DNA of 64,000 bases from Pedobacter xixiisoli (lineage in GTDB: Bacteria; Bacteroidota; Bacteroidia; Sphingobacteriales; Sphingobacteriaceae). The stretch covers positions 930,001 to 994,000 of the forward strand of contig NZ_OCMT01000002.1 of assembly GCF_900215335.1 (NCBI RefSeq). Direction: 5' to 3'. The notes below the pieces were generated by a model, which ran no database searches, was not told where the DNA came from, and saw only the letters and a program-made list of their open reading frames with translations. Both the position numbers and the translations under genes were made by a program. Below, piece by piece: positions 25,459-34,714 of the stretch (positions within the stretch are counted from its first letter, which is position 1; every line of letters starts with the position of its first letter).

Positions 25459-25741
25459 CATCTTCTATTTGCTCAAATGCTGGCTACCTCCCAAGATTTG
25501 GGTAAGCTAGTCAAAATGGGACACTTGGCAGGATAACGGATTAGGAATGGCCGGTAGATTATTATTCATAGCCCCTCGGTTTTAACCAGGGGCTAACTAA
25601 TTGGATAGATTGCTTCACTCCTCTCAAATCCCTTGCTTCAGTTCGCAATGACGGTTTGGGAATGGTTGGTGGGTTATTATTCGTAGTCCTTCGGTTTTTA
25701 ACCAAGGGCTAGCATTAAGGAAACGTCAAATAAATGCGTAC
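25459..25741. repeat. Repeat gap with two palindromes
   Basis: Palindrome copies at 25569-25595 (the CCCC/GGGG variant) and 25684-25711, with one ggatagattgcttcactcc element between them (about 25600-25655). Nothing else seen. Confidence 0.7.
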
Positions 25742-26161
25742 TTATCCTAATTTATTTAAGGCCTTTAGTTTTTCCTCAATAGGGTCAAAATAAATATCAT
25801 TGTCTATACTGTCACTTTTGGGTTGCGGGAAACGTTTAATTTTACCATCTTCAGCTAGCTCTAACCGCCCTTTATCTTTACCATCTAGGTTGATATGAAA
25901 GCTGGATCCGTTCTGTATCACAATTACGTGAGCTAATTTCTCGTTAATCAACACATCCAAGATGATTTTTTCACCTTTATGTGGCGGCGAGCTAATGGTA
26001 ATTGGCGTCTGTTTATGCGGGTCGTTGCTGCTTGGCTCAGTGATGATTACGGCTCCTTTATAAGCATCGTCACTTAGGGAATCATTACCTTGTGTGCCTG
26101 TATTGTCTAAGCCATCTCTAGCAGCAGGTTCGCCGGTAATTTTGTGAGTTGTATGGGTCAT
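25742..26161 (-). CDS. Small cytoplasmic hypothetical protein
   Basis: 139 residues with no signal peptide or membrane segment. The N-terminal 60 residues are polar and probably disordered (GLDNTGTQGNDSLSDDAYKG). A compact beta-rich part follows (about 62-115: KIILDVLINEKLAHVIVI, FHINLDGKDKGRLEL). I do not recognise the family. The next minus-strand gene upstream (26431-26739) is also small and acidic, so the two may belong together. Confidence 0.55.
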   Translation of the reverse strand: MTHTTHKITGEPAARDGLDNTGTQGNDSLSDDAYKGAVIITEPSSNDPHKQTPITISSPPHKGEKIILDVLINEKLAHVIVIQNGSSFHINLDGKDKGRLELAEDGKIKRFPQPKSDSIDNDIYFDPIEEKLKALNKLG

Positions 26162-26430
26162 GGTTTATCTTTTAGGTATCAGTTTAACAAACGAGTAGGA
26201 AATATGTTTAGTTAGGGAGTTGGAAATGAGTTAAAGGTGATGAGTTACGGATTGCCTAATCTGAGGCGAAAGGTGTTTCGTCCGTACGAGGGCTATGAAT
26301 AATGTTTAATATTTATTTCGATAGGTGGGGCAAGAGCGGACGTATAATTTTATCTAGTAATTGCTTGTAATCAACCACCTAAGGTTATATGAAAATAGGA
26401 GCAATGATCAAACCAACCATAGGTTCAGCC

Positions 26431-26739
26431 TTATGAATCTGGCGCCCTACCCACATCCATCAATTTCCTTCCATCCTCTGCTGTAGGTAGGTCTGTATTT
26501 TCTTTAGGCGTATGTATTTCCTTTTTTTGCGATTGCTGTTCTTCCGCAATGCGATCTGCTAAAGATGCGGTACCCGAAATTTCCTGACTGGTAAGTTCTT
26601 CGGAGGAACGGTCTTTCTCCGACAGCATATCATCACTAATGTGATCGCTTTCATAAAAATGGTTTTGATCGAACTCATTAAGGGCTTCCATATCTGCTCC
26701 TTGCTCCTTTTTGGGATGATTTGTTGATGCGTTTTCCAT
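26431..26739 (-). CDS. Small acidic, probably disordered protein
   Basis: 102 residues from ATG at 26739 (MENASTNHPKKEQGADMEAL). An upstream in-frame ATG at 26820 adds residues with no protein-like character, so the shorter start is chosen. The product is strongly acidic and Ser/Glu/Asp-rich (DHISDDMLSEKDRSSEELTS) without any domain I recognise. Coding status rests on composition and the matching strand and style of the gene at 25742-26161. Confidence 0.45.
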   Translation of the reverse strand: MENASTNHPKKEQGADMEALNEFDQNHFYESDHISDDMLSEKDRSSEELTSQEISGTASLADRIAEEQQSQKKEIHTPKENTDLPTAEDGRKLMDVGRAPDS

Positions 26740-27104
26740 GCTAATTTCGTTTATACAAGCAACAGTTTGAAACGAAAATGGTTTTATGGAGAGTTTTAAA
26801 TATTTTGATGCGATATGCATTAGCTATTGCTACAACCATATCAGTCAATACCTTTTGTTTGTCTTGGGCTTTCTTAGTGGTCATTACCATAACAAGAAAA
26901 TTGCACTTTGATTTTAACGAATGGCTGATTATTTCGGCTGCATCGGCACAGGCTTTAAAAAGTAGAGGATAAACTATAGCGTTTAAACCACCATCTCATA
27001 GCTGGTAGATCGAGTATAGCATAAATGCTTTATAAAGCCACGGATGCTATTGGAACATGCCGATGCAACTTAATGTAAATCTTAACATCAAAGCCCTAAT
27101 TATA
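26740..27104. other. Non-coding gap
   Basis: No convincing gene. A 64-codon plus-strand frame (26778-26972) has hydrophobic content but overlaps the regulatory region of the gene on the other strand and lacks any family resemblance. No terminator or repeat of the families seen elsewhere was identified. Confidence 0.4.
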
Positions 27105-28514
27105 CTATTTTTGTTGTTGAGTGCCCCAGCCCATTAACTGCCCATACTGTAACATCTCGAGCTTTAGCGTACCATCTTGCTGCGTGGTAAACTTTAGTAC
27201 ACCATCTGTACCGCCCTGCCTCACAGCCTGAAACTCGTTTGCAGAAACAGGAAAAAAACGCATATCCCATGCTATCTGATCAGCGTTATGGATCAAATGA
27301 CCATCTGTATAAGTGATGAGTTGTCGCTCATTTTTGTCGTTTACATAGCTTCCAATGAATTTCTTGATCTCTGATTCTGGAAGATCGACCTTTTTTTTGT
27401 ATTCAATGGTAATTGGCCTGCCCTCTAAAATCTCATTAATGTTTTTATATGGATAGGTGCCAAATTTAAAATTCTCCAACACCACTATTGTTCTATCTTT
27501 TACCATGTTGTGGTAGATAAATGTTGCGTAACCATCCCAACTGCCGGTATGACCGAAAGAAAAATGATCCTTACCTTTCGATACGTCCAAGCCGAAACCA
27601 TAGGGGATGTTTTTGCCTTCGCTGGTTTTGGTAACTGCGGTCATCAATTCAAATTCCTGTTCTGAGAAAAGTGTATTAGTTTTTAGTGAGCTGATCCATT
27701 TGTAGATATCTTCTACGGTAGCATTTACTTTAGCATTTCCCACTACGCCATCCAACTTGTATGATAAGCTATCGCCATACCTAGCATCCTCGGGCACTAC
27801 TTTTTTAAAGGAAGATTTAGCCCATACATAACCGATCGCATGGTTGCTTATCTTTTTTGGGACCTGCCTCCGGTTGTAAACGAAAGTATGTTTCATCTTC
27901 AACGGCTTAAAAATATTGTCGGTGAGGAAATCAGCATATGTTTTTCCTGAAGCCCGCTCTATGATCGTGGCCAATAAGGCGTAATTTGTATTGTTATAAC
28001 GATGTCTACTTCCCGGCGTAAACGCTAAAGTATCTTTTTTAGATGCGTAAAAATCAATCAAATCCAGGTTATCTGCTATCTGATTTCCTTTTACACTTTT
28101 GGGCATGTCTATCAAGTATTCGGGAATTCCACTCGTATGCCTCACCAAATCTATGATACTCACTTTGTCCCAAAATGCCAGCTCTGGCAAAAACTTCGAA
28201 ATCTTATCCTCGTAGTTTAACTTTCCTTTTCTTTTTAATAGTACAATAGCCGCCGCGGTAAATTGTTTGGCGCAGGAGGCCAGTTCAAAAATTGTTTGTG
28301 TACCGTTCTTTGAGCCAGTAGTTTCATCAGTTAAACCGAACCCTTTTTTATAGATTACCTTTCCCTTATCAGCAATTAGTACGGTGCCGTTGAACTGATT
28401 TTGATTATACATGAAAGCAAAAATGCTGTCCAATTGGCGAACCTGCTCAGTCTGTTGGGCATCGGCGTAATGACCTAACCCTAGCAAAACAAGCATAAAT
28501 AATAGTTTTTTCAT
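27105..28514 (-). CDS. Serine hydrolase, class C beta-lactamase fold, secreted
   Basis: 469 residues from ATG at 28514, which gives a clean signal peptide (MKKLLFMLVLLGLGHYADAQ). Longer in-frame starts run into repeat sequence. The beta-lactamase-like transpeptidase fold shows SxxK as SCAK (S80-K83), a Y-N-N motif in RYNNTNYALL, and FGHTGSWDGY as the third HxG-type element. A C-terminal extension of about 110 residues (SEIKKFIGSYVNDKNERQL onward) is the small beta domain common in this family. It probably acts on D-amino-acid peptides or esters; the substrate is unknown. It is divergent from the LytS/LytTR pair, which may control it. Confidence 0.85.
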   Translation of the reverse strand: MKKLLFMLVLLGLGHYADAQQTEQVRQLDSIFAFMYNQNQFNGTVLIADKGKVIYKKGFGLTDETTGSKNGTQTIFELASCAKQFTAAAIVLLKRKGKLNYEDKISKFLPELAFWDKVSIIDLVRHTSGIPEYLIDMPKSVKGNQIADNLDLIDFYASKKDTLAFTPGSRHRYNNTNYALLATIIERASGKTYADFLTDNIFKPLKMKHTFVYNRRQVPKKISNHAIGYVWAKSSFKKVVPEDARYGDSLSYKLDGVVGNAKVNATVEDIYKWISSLKTNTLFSEQEFELMTAVTKTSEGKNIPYGFGLDVSKGKDHFSFGHTGSWDGYATFIYHNMVKDRTIVVLENFKFGTYPYKNINEILEGRPITIEYKKKVDLPESEIKKFIGSYVNDKNERQLITYTDGHLIHNADQIAWDMRFFPVSANEFQAVRQGGTDGVLKFTTQQDGTLKLEMLQYGQLMGWGTQQQK

Positions 28515-28787
28515 TCTTTCTAAATAAGGTTTAACAATATGAAGTCTCCATATCAGGATATTTGTTGCATCAAATCCAATTTTTATTCCTAAAGCATTGC
28601 CTTTAGGTTTTAACCAAGCGTAATAAATCATGACTATTACGGCAGGTGAGGACACCGACAGATAGAAAAAACCCTTCACTTTCAAAACTTTAGCATAGGA
28701 ATACGGAAGGCAACTACGCTAATCCCCAAAAATCTGCGCTCCTGTATTTTATCATTTTATATGCAAAAGTTTTTGTTGTTTTGAATC

Positions 28788-29852
28788 ATGGTTGCAGGGA
28801 TAAAGATTTCGCTTTACTGGAAATGCCAACTTATTGGTTGGTCTTGCGCTGCTCTATACTGGGGCTACGTGGGCTATACTGGCGGAAGTTTTAACTGGCT
28901 AGTGGGTTTACTACAATTCGTTAGCGATGTGCTGCTTTATATCGCCATCACACACCTGTACCGTAATTTTGCTTTGGCTAATGGCTGGGACAAGCTAGCG
29001 CTAAATGCCTTATTGAAGCGACTGATTTTTGCGATCGCGGTAATGGGCGCCCTCTATACGCTAACTACGTTGGGAAAAATCTGGCTTTTCAGAATGCTTT
29101 TATTAACGGGCAATCGGTATTCTTTTCACACTTTTGTAGAGGGCAACGGACTGAATATTTTAATGGCGGGCATCAGGCTAATGTCGATATGGCTCCTCGC
29201 CTACCACCTGTATCATTATGCCATCCGTGAAATTAACATTGCCAAGGAGAACGCCAAGCTACAATTGCTTCAAAAAGATGCACGCATCCAACATTTATCG
29301 GCACAGCTGAACCCCCACTTTCTGTTTAATGCGTTAAATACAATCAAATCGCTCATTACAGAAAATCCAGTGGCGGCTAAAAGAGGAATTGATCTACTTT
29401 CTGACCTGCTCAGGTCTGGACTTTACAATGGGGAGGAAAGCATGGTTTCGCTTCAAGCCGAATTGAACCTTGTGGCCGATTACTTGGAGATAGAAAAATT
29501 TCGCTTTGAGGAACGGCTCGACTATCATATTGAGCTTGCTAAGGAACTGGCTGAGCTCCATACTTTAAGTATTCCACGATTATCGATACAGGCCTTAGTT
29601 GAAAACGCGGTCAAGCATGGCATCAGTAAATTCAAAGCCGGCGGAACGGTAAGTGTACAAGTGAGGAGGCAACACAGTAGCTTGGTGATTGTGGTCTCGA
29701 ACCCTGGCAGCATTTCCAACGACAATCCTTCTACTGGACTTGGCTTAAAAAACCTTATCGAACGTATTTCCTTAAGCTACAAAGACGAGGCGTCTTTTAG
29801 TTTAACCGCAGCAGATTCTAAAGTATGGGCAACTTTAACACTTCCGCTATGA
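28788..29852 (+). CDS. LytS-type sensor histidine kinase
   Basis: 354 residues. Several membrane helices occupy about 10-150. Then comes the His_kinase motif HLSAQLNPHFLFNALNTIKSL with H177 as the phospho-acceptor, and a HATPase domain (ALVENAVKHGISKF, STGLGLKNLIERI). Family knowledge: these kinases pair with LytTR regulators. The stop overlaps the regulator's start (ATGA at 29849-29852). The signal is unknown. Confidence 0.9.
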   Translation: MVAGIKISLYWKCQLIGWSCAALYWGYVGYTGGSFNWLVGLLQFVSDVLLYIAITHLYRNFALANGWDKLALNALLKRLIFAIAVMGALYTLTTLGKIWLFRMLLLTGNRYSFHTFVEGNGLNILMAGIRLMSIWLLAYHLYHYAIREINIAKENAKLQLLQKDARIQHLSAQLNPHFLFNALNTIKSLITENPVAAKRGIDLLSDLLRSGLYNGEESMVSLQAELNLVADYLEIEKFRFEERLDYHIELAKELAELHTLSIPRLSIQALVENAVKHGISKFKAGGTVSVQVRRQHSSLVIVVSNPGSISNDNPSTGLGLKNLIERISLSYKDEASFSLTAADSKVWATLTLPL

Positions 29853-30547
29853 ACAAGATTCGCACCATGATTATCGACGATGAACGAAGTTCGAGAGCTG
29901 AGCTAAAGCGCATGCTTGAGGTATTTCCTGAATTGGAGCTGGTGGGCGAAGCTGCTAATGCAGACGAAGCGGAGCTGTTGATCCATATACAACAACCTGA
30001 ATTGCTTTTTCTCGATATCCAAATGCCAGAACGCTCTGGTTTCGAGCTCCTGCAATCGCTGCAGCAGGTGCCTGATGTTATTTTCACTACTGCCTTTGAT
30101 CAGTATGCCGTAAAAGCATTTGAGGTGAATGCATTAGATTACCTGCTCAAGCCAATTCGTTCTGAACGCTTGGCCTTGGCGATTGAACGGATCCATAGCA
30201 AATTAAGTACAAAACAAACAGCGGATCGTGTATTTGTGAAAGATAGGGATCGTTATCATTTCGTAAGCTGGGATAAAATCTATCTGGTAGAATCGTTGGA
30301 CAATTATGCCAAGTTATTTTTTGATGATCAAAGTGTTTTGTTTAAAAGCTCCCTCAATAAATTGCAGCATAAGCTCGATAAAAGGCAATTTTTTAGGTGC
30401 AATAGAGCACAACTGGTCAACTTAAATTATATAGCGCAAATCACTAACCAATCCAGCAATAAATTAACGATCCTATTGAAATCAGGTCAAAAAGTAGAAC
30501 TGTCAGAGCGCAGATCTGTTGAGTTCAGGGCCATTAATAAAATATAG
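29849..30547 (+). CDS. LytTR-family response regulator
   Basis: 232 residues from ATG at 29849, overlapping the kinase stop by four bases; an in-frame ATG at 29825 would overlap the kinase more and is disfavoured. The receiver domain (about 1-115) has MIIDDE, FLDIQMPERSGFELL with D56, and VIFTTAFDQYAVKAFEVNALDYLLKP. The LytTR DNA-binding domain (about 135-230) has HFVSWDKIYLVESLDNYAKL and FRCNRAQLVNLNYI. The CocE-type hydrolase starts 29 nt downstream, so it may be in the same transcript. Confidence 0.92.
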   Translation: MNKIRTMIIDDERSSRAELKRMLEVFPELELVGEAANADEAELLIHIQQPELLFLDIQMPERSGFELLQSLQQVPDVIFTTAFDQYAVKAFEVNALDYLLKPIRSERLALAIERIHSKLSTKQTADRVFVKDRDRYHFVSWDKIYLVESLDNYAKLFFDDQSVLFKSSLNKLQHKLDKRQFFRCNRAQLVNLNYIAQITNQSSNKLTILLKSGQKVELSERRSVEFRAINKI

Positions 30548-30576
30548 AATTATTCAAATCCATTAATCAAAATCAC

Positions 30577-32283
30577 ATGAAGAAATTACTCATGATGGCA
30601 TGGCTATGTCTTTGCCTTTCCCATTTTGCCGAGGCACAAAAATATATCATCCAAGATAGTGTAATGATCAAAACACCAGAAGGTCATACCCTCTCGGCAG
30701 TGGTAGTGCGCAAAGCCGAAACTACAGGGCCGCAGCCTACGGCTTTAATGTTTTTTATTTATTCCAATACCGCCCGCAGCATACAGGAAGCAAGCTATGC
30801 GGCCGAGCAAGGATATGTGGGTGTAGTGGCCGATACCAGAGGAAAAAGACTTAGTCCCGATACCGTTGCTCCTTATGAGAATGAAGTGAAAGACGTGAAT
30901 GCGGTAATTAGATGGATCATCCAACAAGCTTGGAGTAACGGAGAAGTGGGGATGTACGGCGGTAGCTACTCAGGTTTTGCACAGTGGGCAGCATTAAAAA
31001 AACCGCATCCTGCACTTAAAACTATTGTTCCCTATGTGGCAGCGATTCCTGGACAAGGTTTACCGATGGAAAACAATGTTTTTCTGAATGCCAATTATCA
31101 ATGGGCATTTCACGTGACCAATAACAAGTACGTAGACAATGGCGTAAACAATGACCACGACCGATGGCGTAAAATGCGGTCGAACTGGTACCATTCTGGT
31201 GTAGCTTACAATAAAATTGATAGTGTTGATGGCACTAAAAACCCATGGTTACAAAAATGGCTGTTGCACCCAAGCTACGATAGTTATTGGCAAGCCATGG
31301 TACCCTATGGTAGAGACTTTGCAAAAATAACTATCCCTATACTCAGTATTACTGGCTATTATGATGACGGCCAAATCTCTGCCCTGCAATACCTCACCGA
31401 GCACTATAAATACAACCCTAAGGCAAACCATTACCTGATTATCGGGCCATACGATCATTTTGGAGCGCAAAGAGGAGGAACACCGATATTGAATGGCTAC
31501 CAAATAGATTCGGTTGCCCTCATTAACACCCGTAAAATTACTTTTAACTGGCTAGATTATATCTTCAAAGGTGGTCCTAAACCCGAGCTGCTTAAAGATA
31601 AGATCAATTATGAGGTGATGGGTGCGAATGAGTGGCAGCATGCCCCCTCTGTATCTGCAATGAGCGATAAGCGACTTAGGCTGTACCTCAGTACTGAAAT
31701 GCGGGGCAACAATGCTGTCCTTTCTGCTGTGAAGCCCAAGAAAAAAAGCCATCATGAACAGCTGGTAGATTTAGCCGATAGACAGACTTCCAATAATGAT
31801 TATTACCCAAATCCGATCATTAACGACGAATTAGATCGAAGCAATGGCCTTTTCTTTGTATCCGAGCCTTTTGACCAGGAAATTAGCATTAATGGTTTTT
31901 TCAGCGGCAAGCTATTGGCCAGCATCAACAAAAAGGATATGGACTTTGGTGTGGTACTCTATGAACTGACCCCGGAAGGTAAATACTTTCATTTATCCTA
32001 TTTTTTAGGAAGGGCAAGCTATTTGAAAGATGCCACCAAAAGACAGCTGCTTAGACCAAACAAAATAGAAAAGCTACCATTTGAAAAAACAAGGCTTGTT
32101 AGTAAGAAACTGCAAAAAGGTAGTCGATTAGTAGTGGTGCTAAATATCGACAAGAACCCTTTTGCGCAAATCAATTACGGCACGGGAAAGGAGGTGAGCT
32201 TGGAAACGATACACGATGCCAAATCTCCGCTAAAAATTAATTGGTTCAATGAAAGCTACATTGAAATACCGGTTAAAGAATAG
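30577..32283 (+). CDS. CocE/NonD-family hydrolase (peptidase S15 type), secreted
   Basis: 568 residues. The signal peptide is MKKLLMMAWLCLCLSHFAEA. The alpha/beta-hydrolase core has the nucleophile elbow GMYGGSYSGFAQW (S130), an Asp region (ITGYYDDGQISALQYL) and the catalytic His in IIGPYDHFGAQRGG. The X-Pro dipeptidyl-peptidase C-terminal jelly-roll follows (from about 390). The family hydrolyses Xaa-Pro peptides or acyl esters; the substrate is not readable. It lies directly behind the LytS/LytTR pair, and a second hydrolase lies on the other side of that pair. Confidence 0.88.
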   Translation: MKKLLMMAWLCLCLSHFAEAQKYIIQDSVMIKTPEGHTLSAVVVRKAETTGPQPTALMFFIYSNTARSIQEASYAAEQGYVGVVADTRGKRLSPDTVAPYENEVKDVNAVIRWIIQQAWSNGEVGMYGGSYSGFAQWAALKKPHPALKTIVPYVAAIPGQGLPMENNVFLNANYQWAFHVTNNKYVDNGVNNDHDRWRKMRSNWYHSGVAYNKIDSVDGTKNPWLQKWLLHPSYDSYWQAMVPYGRDFAKITIPILSITGYYDDGQISALQYLTEHYKYNPKANHYLIIGPYDHFGAQRGGTPILNGYQIDSVALINTRKITFNWLDYIFKGGPKPELLKDKINYEVMGANEWQHAPSVSAMSDKRLRLYLSTEMRGNNAVLSAVKPKKKSHHEQLVDLADRQTSNNDYYPNPIINDELDRSNGLFFVSEPFDQEISINGFFSGKLLASINKKDMDFGVVLYELTPEGKYFHLSYFLGRASYLKDATKRQLLRPNKIEKLPFEKTRLVSKKLQKGSRLVVVLNIDKNPFAQINYGTGKEVSLETIHDAKSPLKINWFNESYIEIPVKE

Positions 32284-32540
32284 CTGTTTTTGGCAGGGAT
32301 TCGAGCTACGGGTTAGGAGTTACAGGTTAAGAGTTATTGGATGGCAGTAAGGGCAAGGATGATGATCTATTAATAGCCCGTGATGCGTCTAACCTTAGCT
32401 AAGCTAAACCCATCATAACCAACAGTTTAACAGCAACATACAAATCAAATAAAAAAATATTAATCTGCTTTTTTAATTTAAAATTTCTATAGTTTTACAA
32501 CTATTAAGAATAATCCAAAAATCAATCAATTCATCAGAAA
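32284..32540. other. Non-coding leader region of the S74-protein gene
   Basis: 257 bases. Only AT-rich leader sequence is seen upstream of 32541; no repeat of the main families and no clear terminator. Confidence 0.4.
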
Positions 32541-33713
32541 ATGAAAAAAAAATCGAGATTAAACGTATGTACAAGCGTGTTGTCATTGATGGCACTAGCA
32601 GCGGCTCCTTTTACAATAAAAGCTCAAACGCCAGAAAAGTTGGTAGAAATTAAAGACCAAAGCCAAAATGCCAAGATGACTGTTTATGCAAATGGTTCTT
32701 TAGTTTTACCTACGTCCTATACTGGTATGGATAATATTCCAATTGAAGGGGGAGGAACAAGGCTCCTTTGGTATCCTAGTAAATCTGCTTTTAGGGCTGG
32801 CAGTGTATCGGGAACTCAATGGGATGATGCGAATATTGGGCACTATTCCGTTGCCATGGGACAAAACGTTAGGGCATCGGGTGATAACGCTGTCGCATTT
32901 GGCATTGGTACTACCGCAGCACAATTCTCGAGCGTAGCCATGGGTGAAAACACGGTAGCAAGTGGTGCAGCCTCGGTAGCACTTGGATATAGTGCACACA
33001 CTAATGCCCGCCAAGGTTCATTCGTGTTTGCTGACCGCAGCGTGGCATATTTACCTAACGATCCAAACGGAAATGATGGCATTTTTAGAGCAGGGGTTAA
33101 CCATTCTTCCAATTGGCGTGTATCGGGTGGCTTTAGGATATTTTCTAGCAGCAACCTTTCTACGGGAGTAACGATACAATCGGGCGCATCAGTAAGTAAT
33201 TGGGGACAGTCAAATGCTGTAATCTCCACTTCTACTGGTGCCATGCTAACTACTGGCGGCGTATGGCAAAATGCTTCAGATGTAAACAGGAAACACTTGT
33301 TCGAAAAAGTATCAGGAGAAGAAGTACTAAAAAAAATCGCTCAACTAGACATCCAAAAGTGGAGCTATAAAGCGGAGTCGAACCAGATCAAACATGTTGG
33401 TCCAACTTCTCAAGACTTTTATAGTGCCTTTGGTCTGGGCTCTGATCAAAAATCAATTGGTACTGTAGATGCAGATGGTATTGCACTGGCAGGGATTAAG
33501 GCACTTGAGCAAAGAACGGTTAAGCAAACCAGCGAAATTGCGATCCTCAAAGCAGAAAACCAAGACTTAAAGAAGAGATTGGAAGCATTGGAAAGAAACA
33601 GTGGTGCGGCAATGGCAGGCTTCTCGCTACCGTTAAGCATAGCCTTAGGCATAATAGCTTTGGGAGGTTTATATTTCAGCCGCCGCAAGGCCTCGATCAA
33701 TACTAAAAACTAA
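32541..33713 (+). CDS. Surface protein with YadA-like head repeats and S74 self-cleaving chaperone domain
   Basis: 390 residues. Signal peptide (1-28, ending IKAQ). Head-type repeats at about 95-160: SVAMGQNVRASGDNAVAFG, SVAMGENTVASGAASVALG. A peptidase S74 intramolecular chaperone domain starts at about 240 with NASDVNRKHLFEKV. The Ser/Lys pair S246/K251 keeps the spacing of the known self-cleavage dyad. A coiled coil (about 330-355) and a C-terminal transmembrane helix with basic tail (IALGIIALGGLYFSRRKAS) follow. It should trimerise. The helix after S74 recalls eukaryotic MYRF topology. The T9SS protein gene starts 5 nt after its stop. Confidence 0.85.
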   Translation: MKKKSRLNVCTSVLSLMALAAAPFTIKAQTPEKLVEIKDQSQNAKMTVYANGSLVLPTSYTGMDNIPIEGGGTRLLWYPSKSAFRAGSVSGTQWDDANIGHYSVAMGQNVRASGDNAVAFGIGTTAAQFSSVAMGENTVASGAASVALGYSAHTNARQGSFVFADRSVAYLPNDPNGNDGIFRAGVNHSSNWRVSGGFRIFSSSNLSTGVTIQSGASVSNWGQSNAVISTSTGAMLTTGGVWQNASDVNRKHLFEKVSGEEVLKKIAQLDIQKWSYKAESNQIKHVGPTSQDFYSAFGLGSDQKSIGTVDADGIALAGIKALEQRTVKQTSEIAILKAENQDLKKRLEALERNSGAAMAGFSLPLSIALGIIALGGLYFSRRKASINTKN

Positions 33714-33718
33714 AGCCC

Positions 33719-34714
33719 ATGAAAAAACAGCTACTCTTTAGTATGATGATAAGCCTGGCCTGTAGCCATCTTTATGCACAGCAGCTCGAAATTTCAAGCA
33801 ATGCTACATTGGAACTTTCAAACGGGGTTTCTTTCTATGCAAACGGACTGACACTTAAACCATCAGCCACGGTAAATTTAACTGGCCTAAGTATACAGCC
33901 AAAGGCTACGTTGACCAATCAAACCTTAGGCACGACCCATATCTCCAGAACTTACTCTTTGGGTACAAATGCGCCTAATTTTTCTGGAGAGATCCTTATT
34001 AACTATTTGGATCAAGAACTCAACGGATTGGATGAAAGCCAGTTAAAATTAGCGGTATACAACAATACGCAATGGCAGTATTTAGCCACAAGTACTACAA
34101 ACACGGCTGACAATATTGCTACAGCTGCTCAGCTCGATAATATCATATTGGGAGAGTTAGCACTAGGCTTAGCTGACGTGCTACCTTTGAGATGGGGCGA
34201 ATTAACAGTTAAAAGACAGGGCCTGAATGTCAAAATAGTTTGGAAGACCCAATATGAACAAGATGTAGCCCACTTTGTTGTAGAGCGCAGCAGGGATGGT
34301 CAAAATTGGGAAGTAGCCATCCAACAAATTGTCGCTCGCAACTTGGCAGGTCCAAATTTGTACGATCAGATAGACAGGCCCAACGATATGCAAAGACGTT
34401 ATTATAGAGTTAAACAAATAGATATGGATGGGAAGGAAAGCCATTCAGCAATCGCTGTACTACCAGGTACTTCAGCACTGGAAAGCTTGTCGATTTATCC
34501 TAATCCTGCAAAACGCATCTTCAGCATCAATAGACTGGATGAGCGCGATGTAAAGAACGTGATGCTTTATGATCTTAGCGGCAGACTACTAAAGCAGTGG
34601 GAAAATAGGGTCTCCAATTATGACATCTCCGCAATGAGCGAAGGCTTACATCTTGTAAAAATAATTGCAGCAGATGGTACAACGGTTACCCAAAAACTGT
34701 TGATCAAGAAATAG
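33719..34714 (+). CDS. Type IX secretion cargo protein (type A sorting domain)
   Basis: 331 residues. Signal peptide (1-20, ending LYAQ). A beta-rich passenger follows (about 22-150), then an FN3-like segment (WGELTVKRQGLNVKIVWKT, VERSRDGQNWE). The C-terminal T9SS type A sorting domain (about 255-331) reads LSIYPNPAKRIFSINRL, VMLYDLSGRLLKQW, EGLHLVKIIAADGT, QKLLIKK. It should be exported by the PorU/T9SS pathway and attached to or released from the cell surface. It is 5 nt behind the S74 protein and probably forms a unit with it. Confidence 0.9.
   Translation: MKKQLLFSMMISLACSHLYAQQLEISSNATLELSNGVSFYANGLTLKPSATVNLTGLSIQPKATLTNQTLGTTHISRTYSLGTNAPNFSGEILINYLDQELNGLDESQLKLAVYNNTQWQYLATSTTNTADNIATAAQLDNIILGELALGLADVLPLRWGELTVKRQGLNVKIVWKTQYEQDVAHFVVERSRDGQNWEVAIQQIVARNLAGPNLYDQIDRPNDMQRRYYRVKQIDMDGKESHSAIAVLPGTSALESLSIYPNPAKRIFSINRLDERDVKNVMLYDLSGRLLKQWENRVSNYDISAMSEGLHLVKIIAADGTTVTQKLLIKK

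Noticed and set aside
26778..26972. 64-codon plus-strand frame
   Set aside because: Hydrophobic but without homology cues, a convincing start region or genomic context; it overlaps the 5' region of the opposite gene.
28515..28685. Longer N-terminus for the serine hydrolase
   Set aside because: The extra 57 residues precede a perfect signal peptide and derive partly from a decayed repeat.
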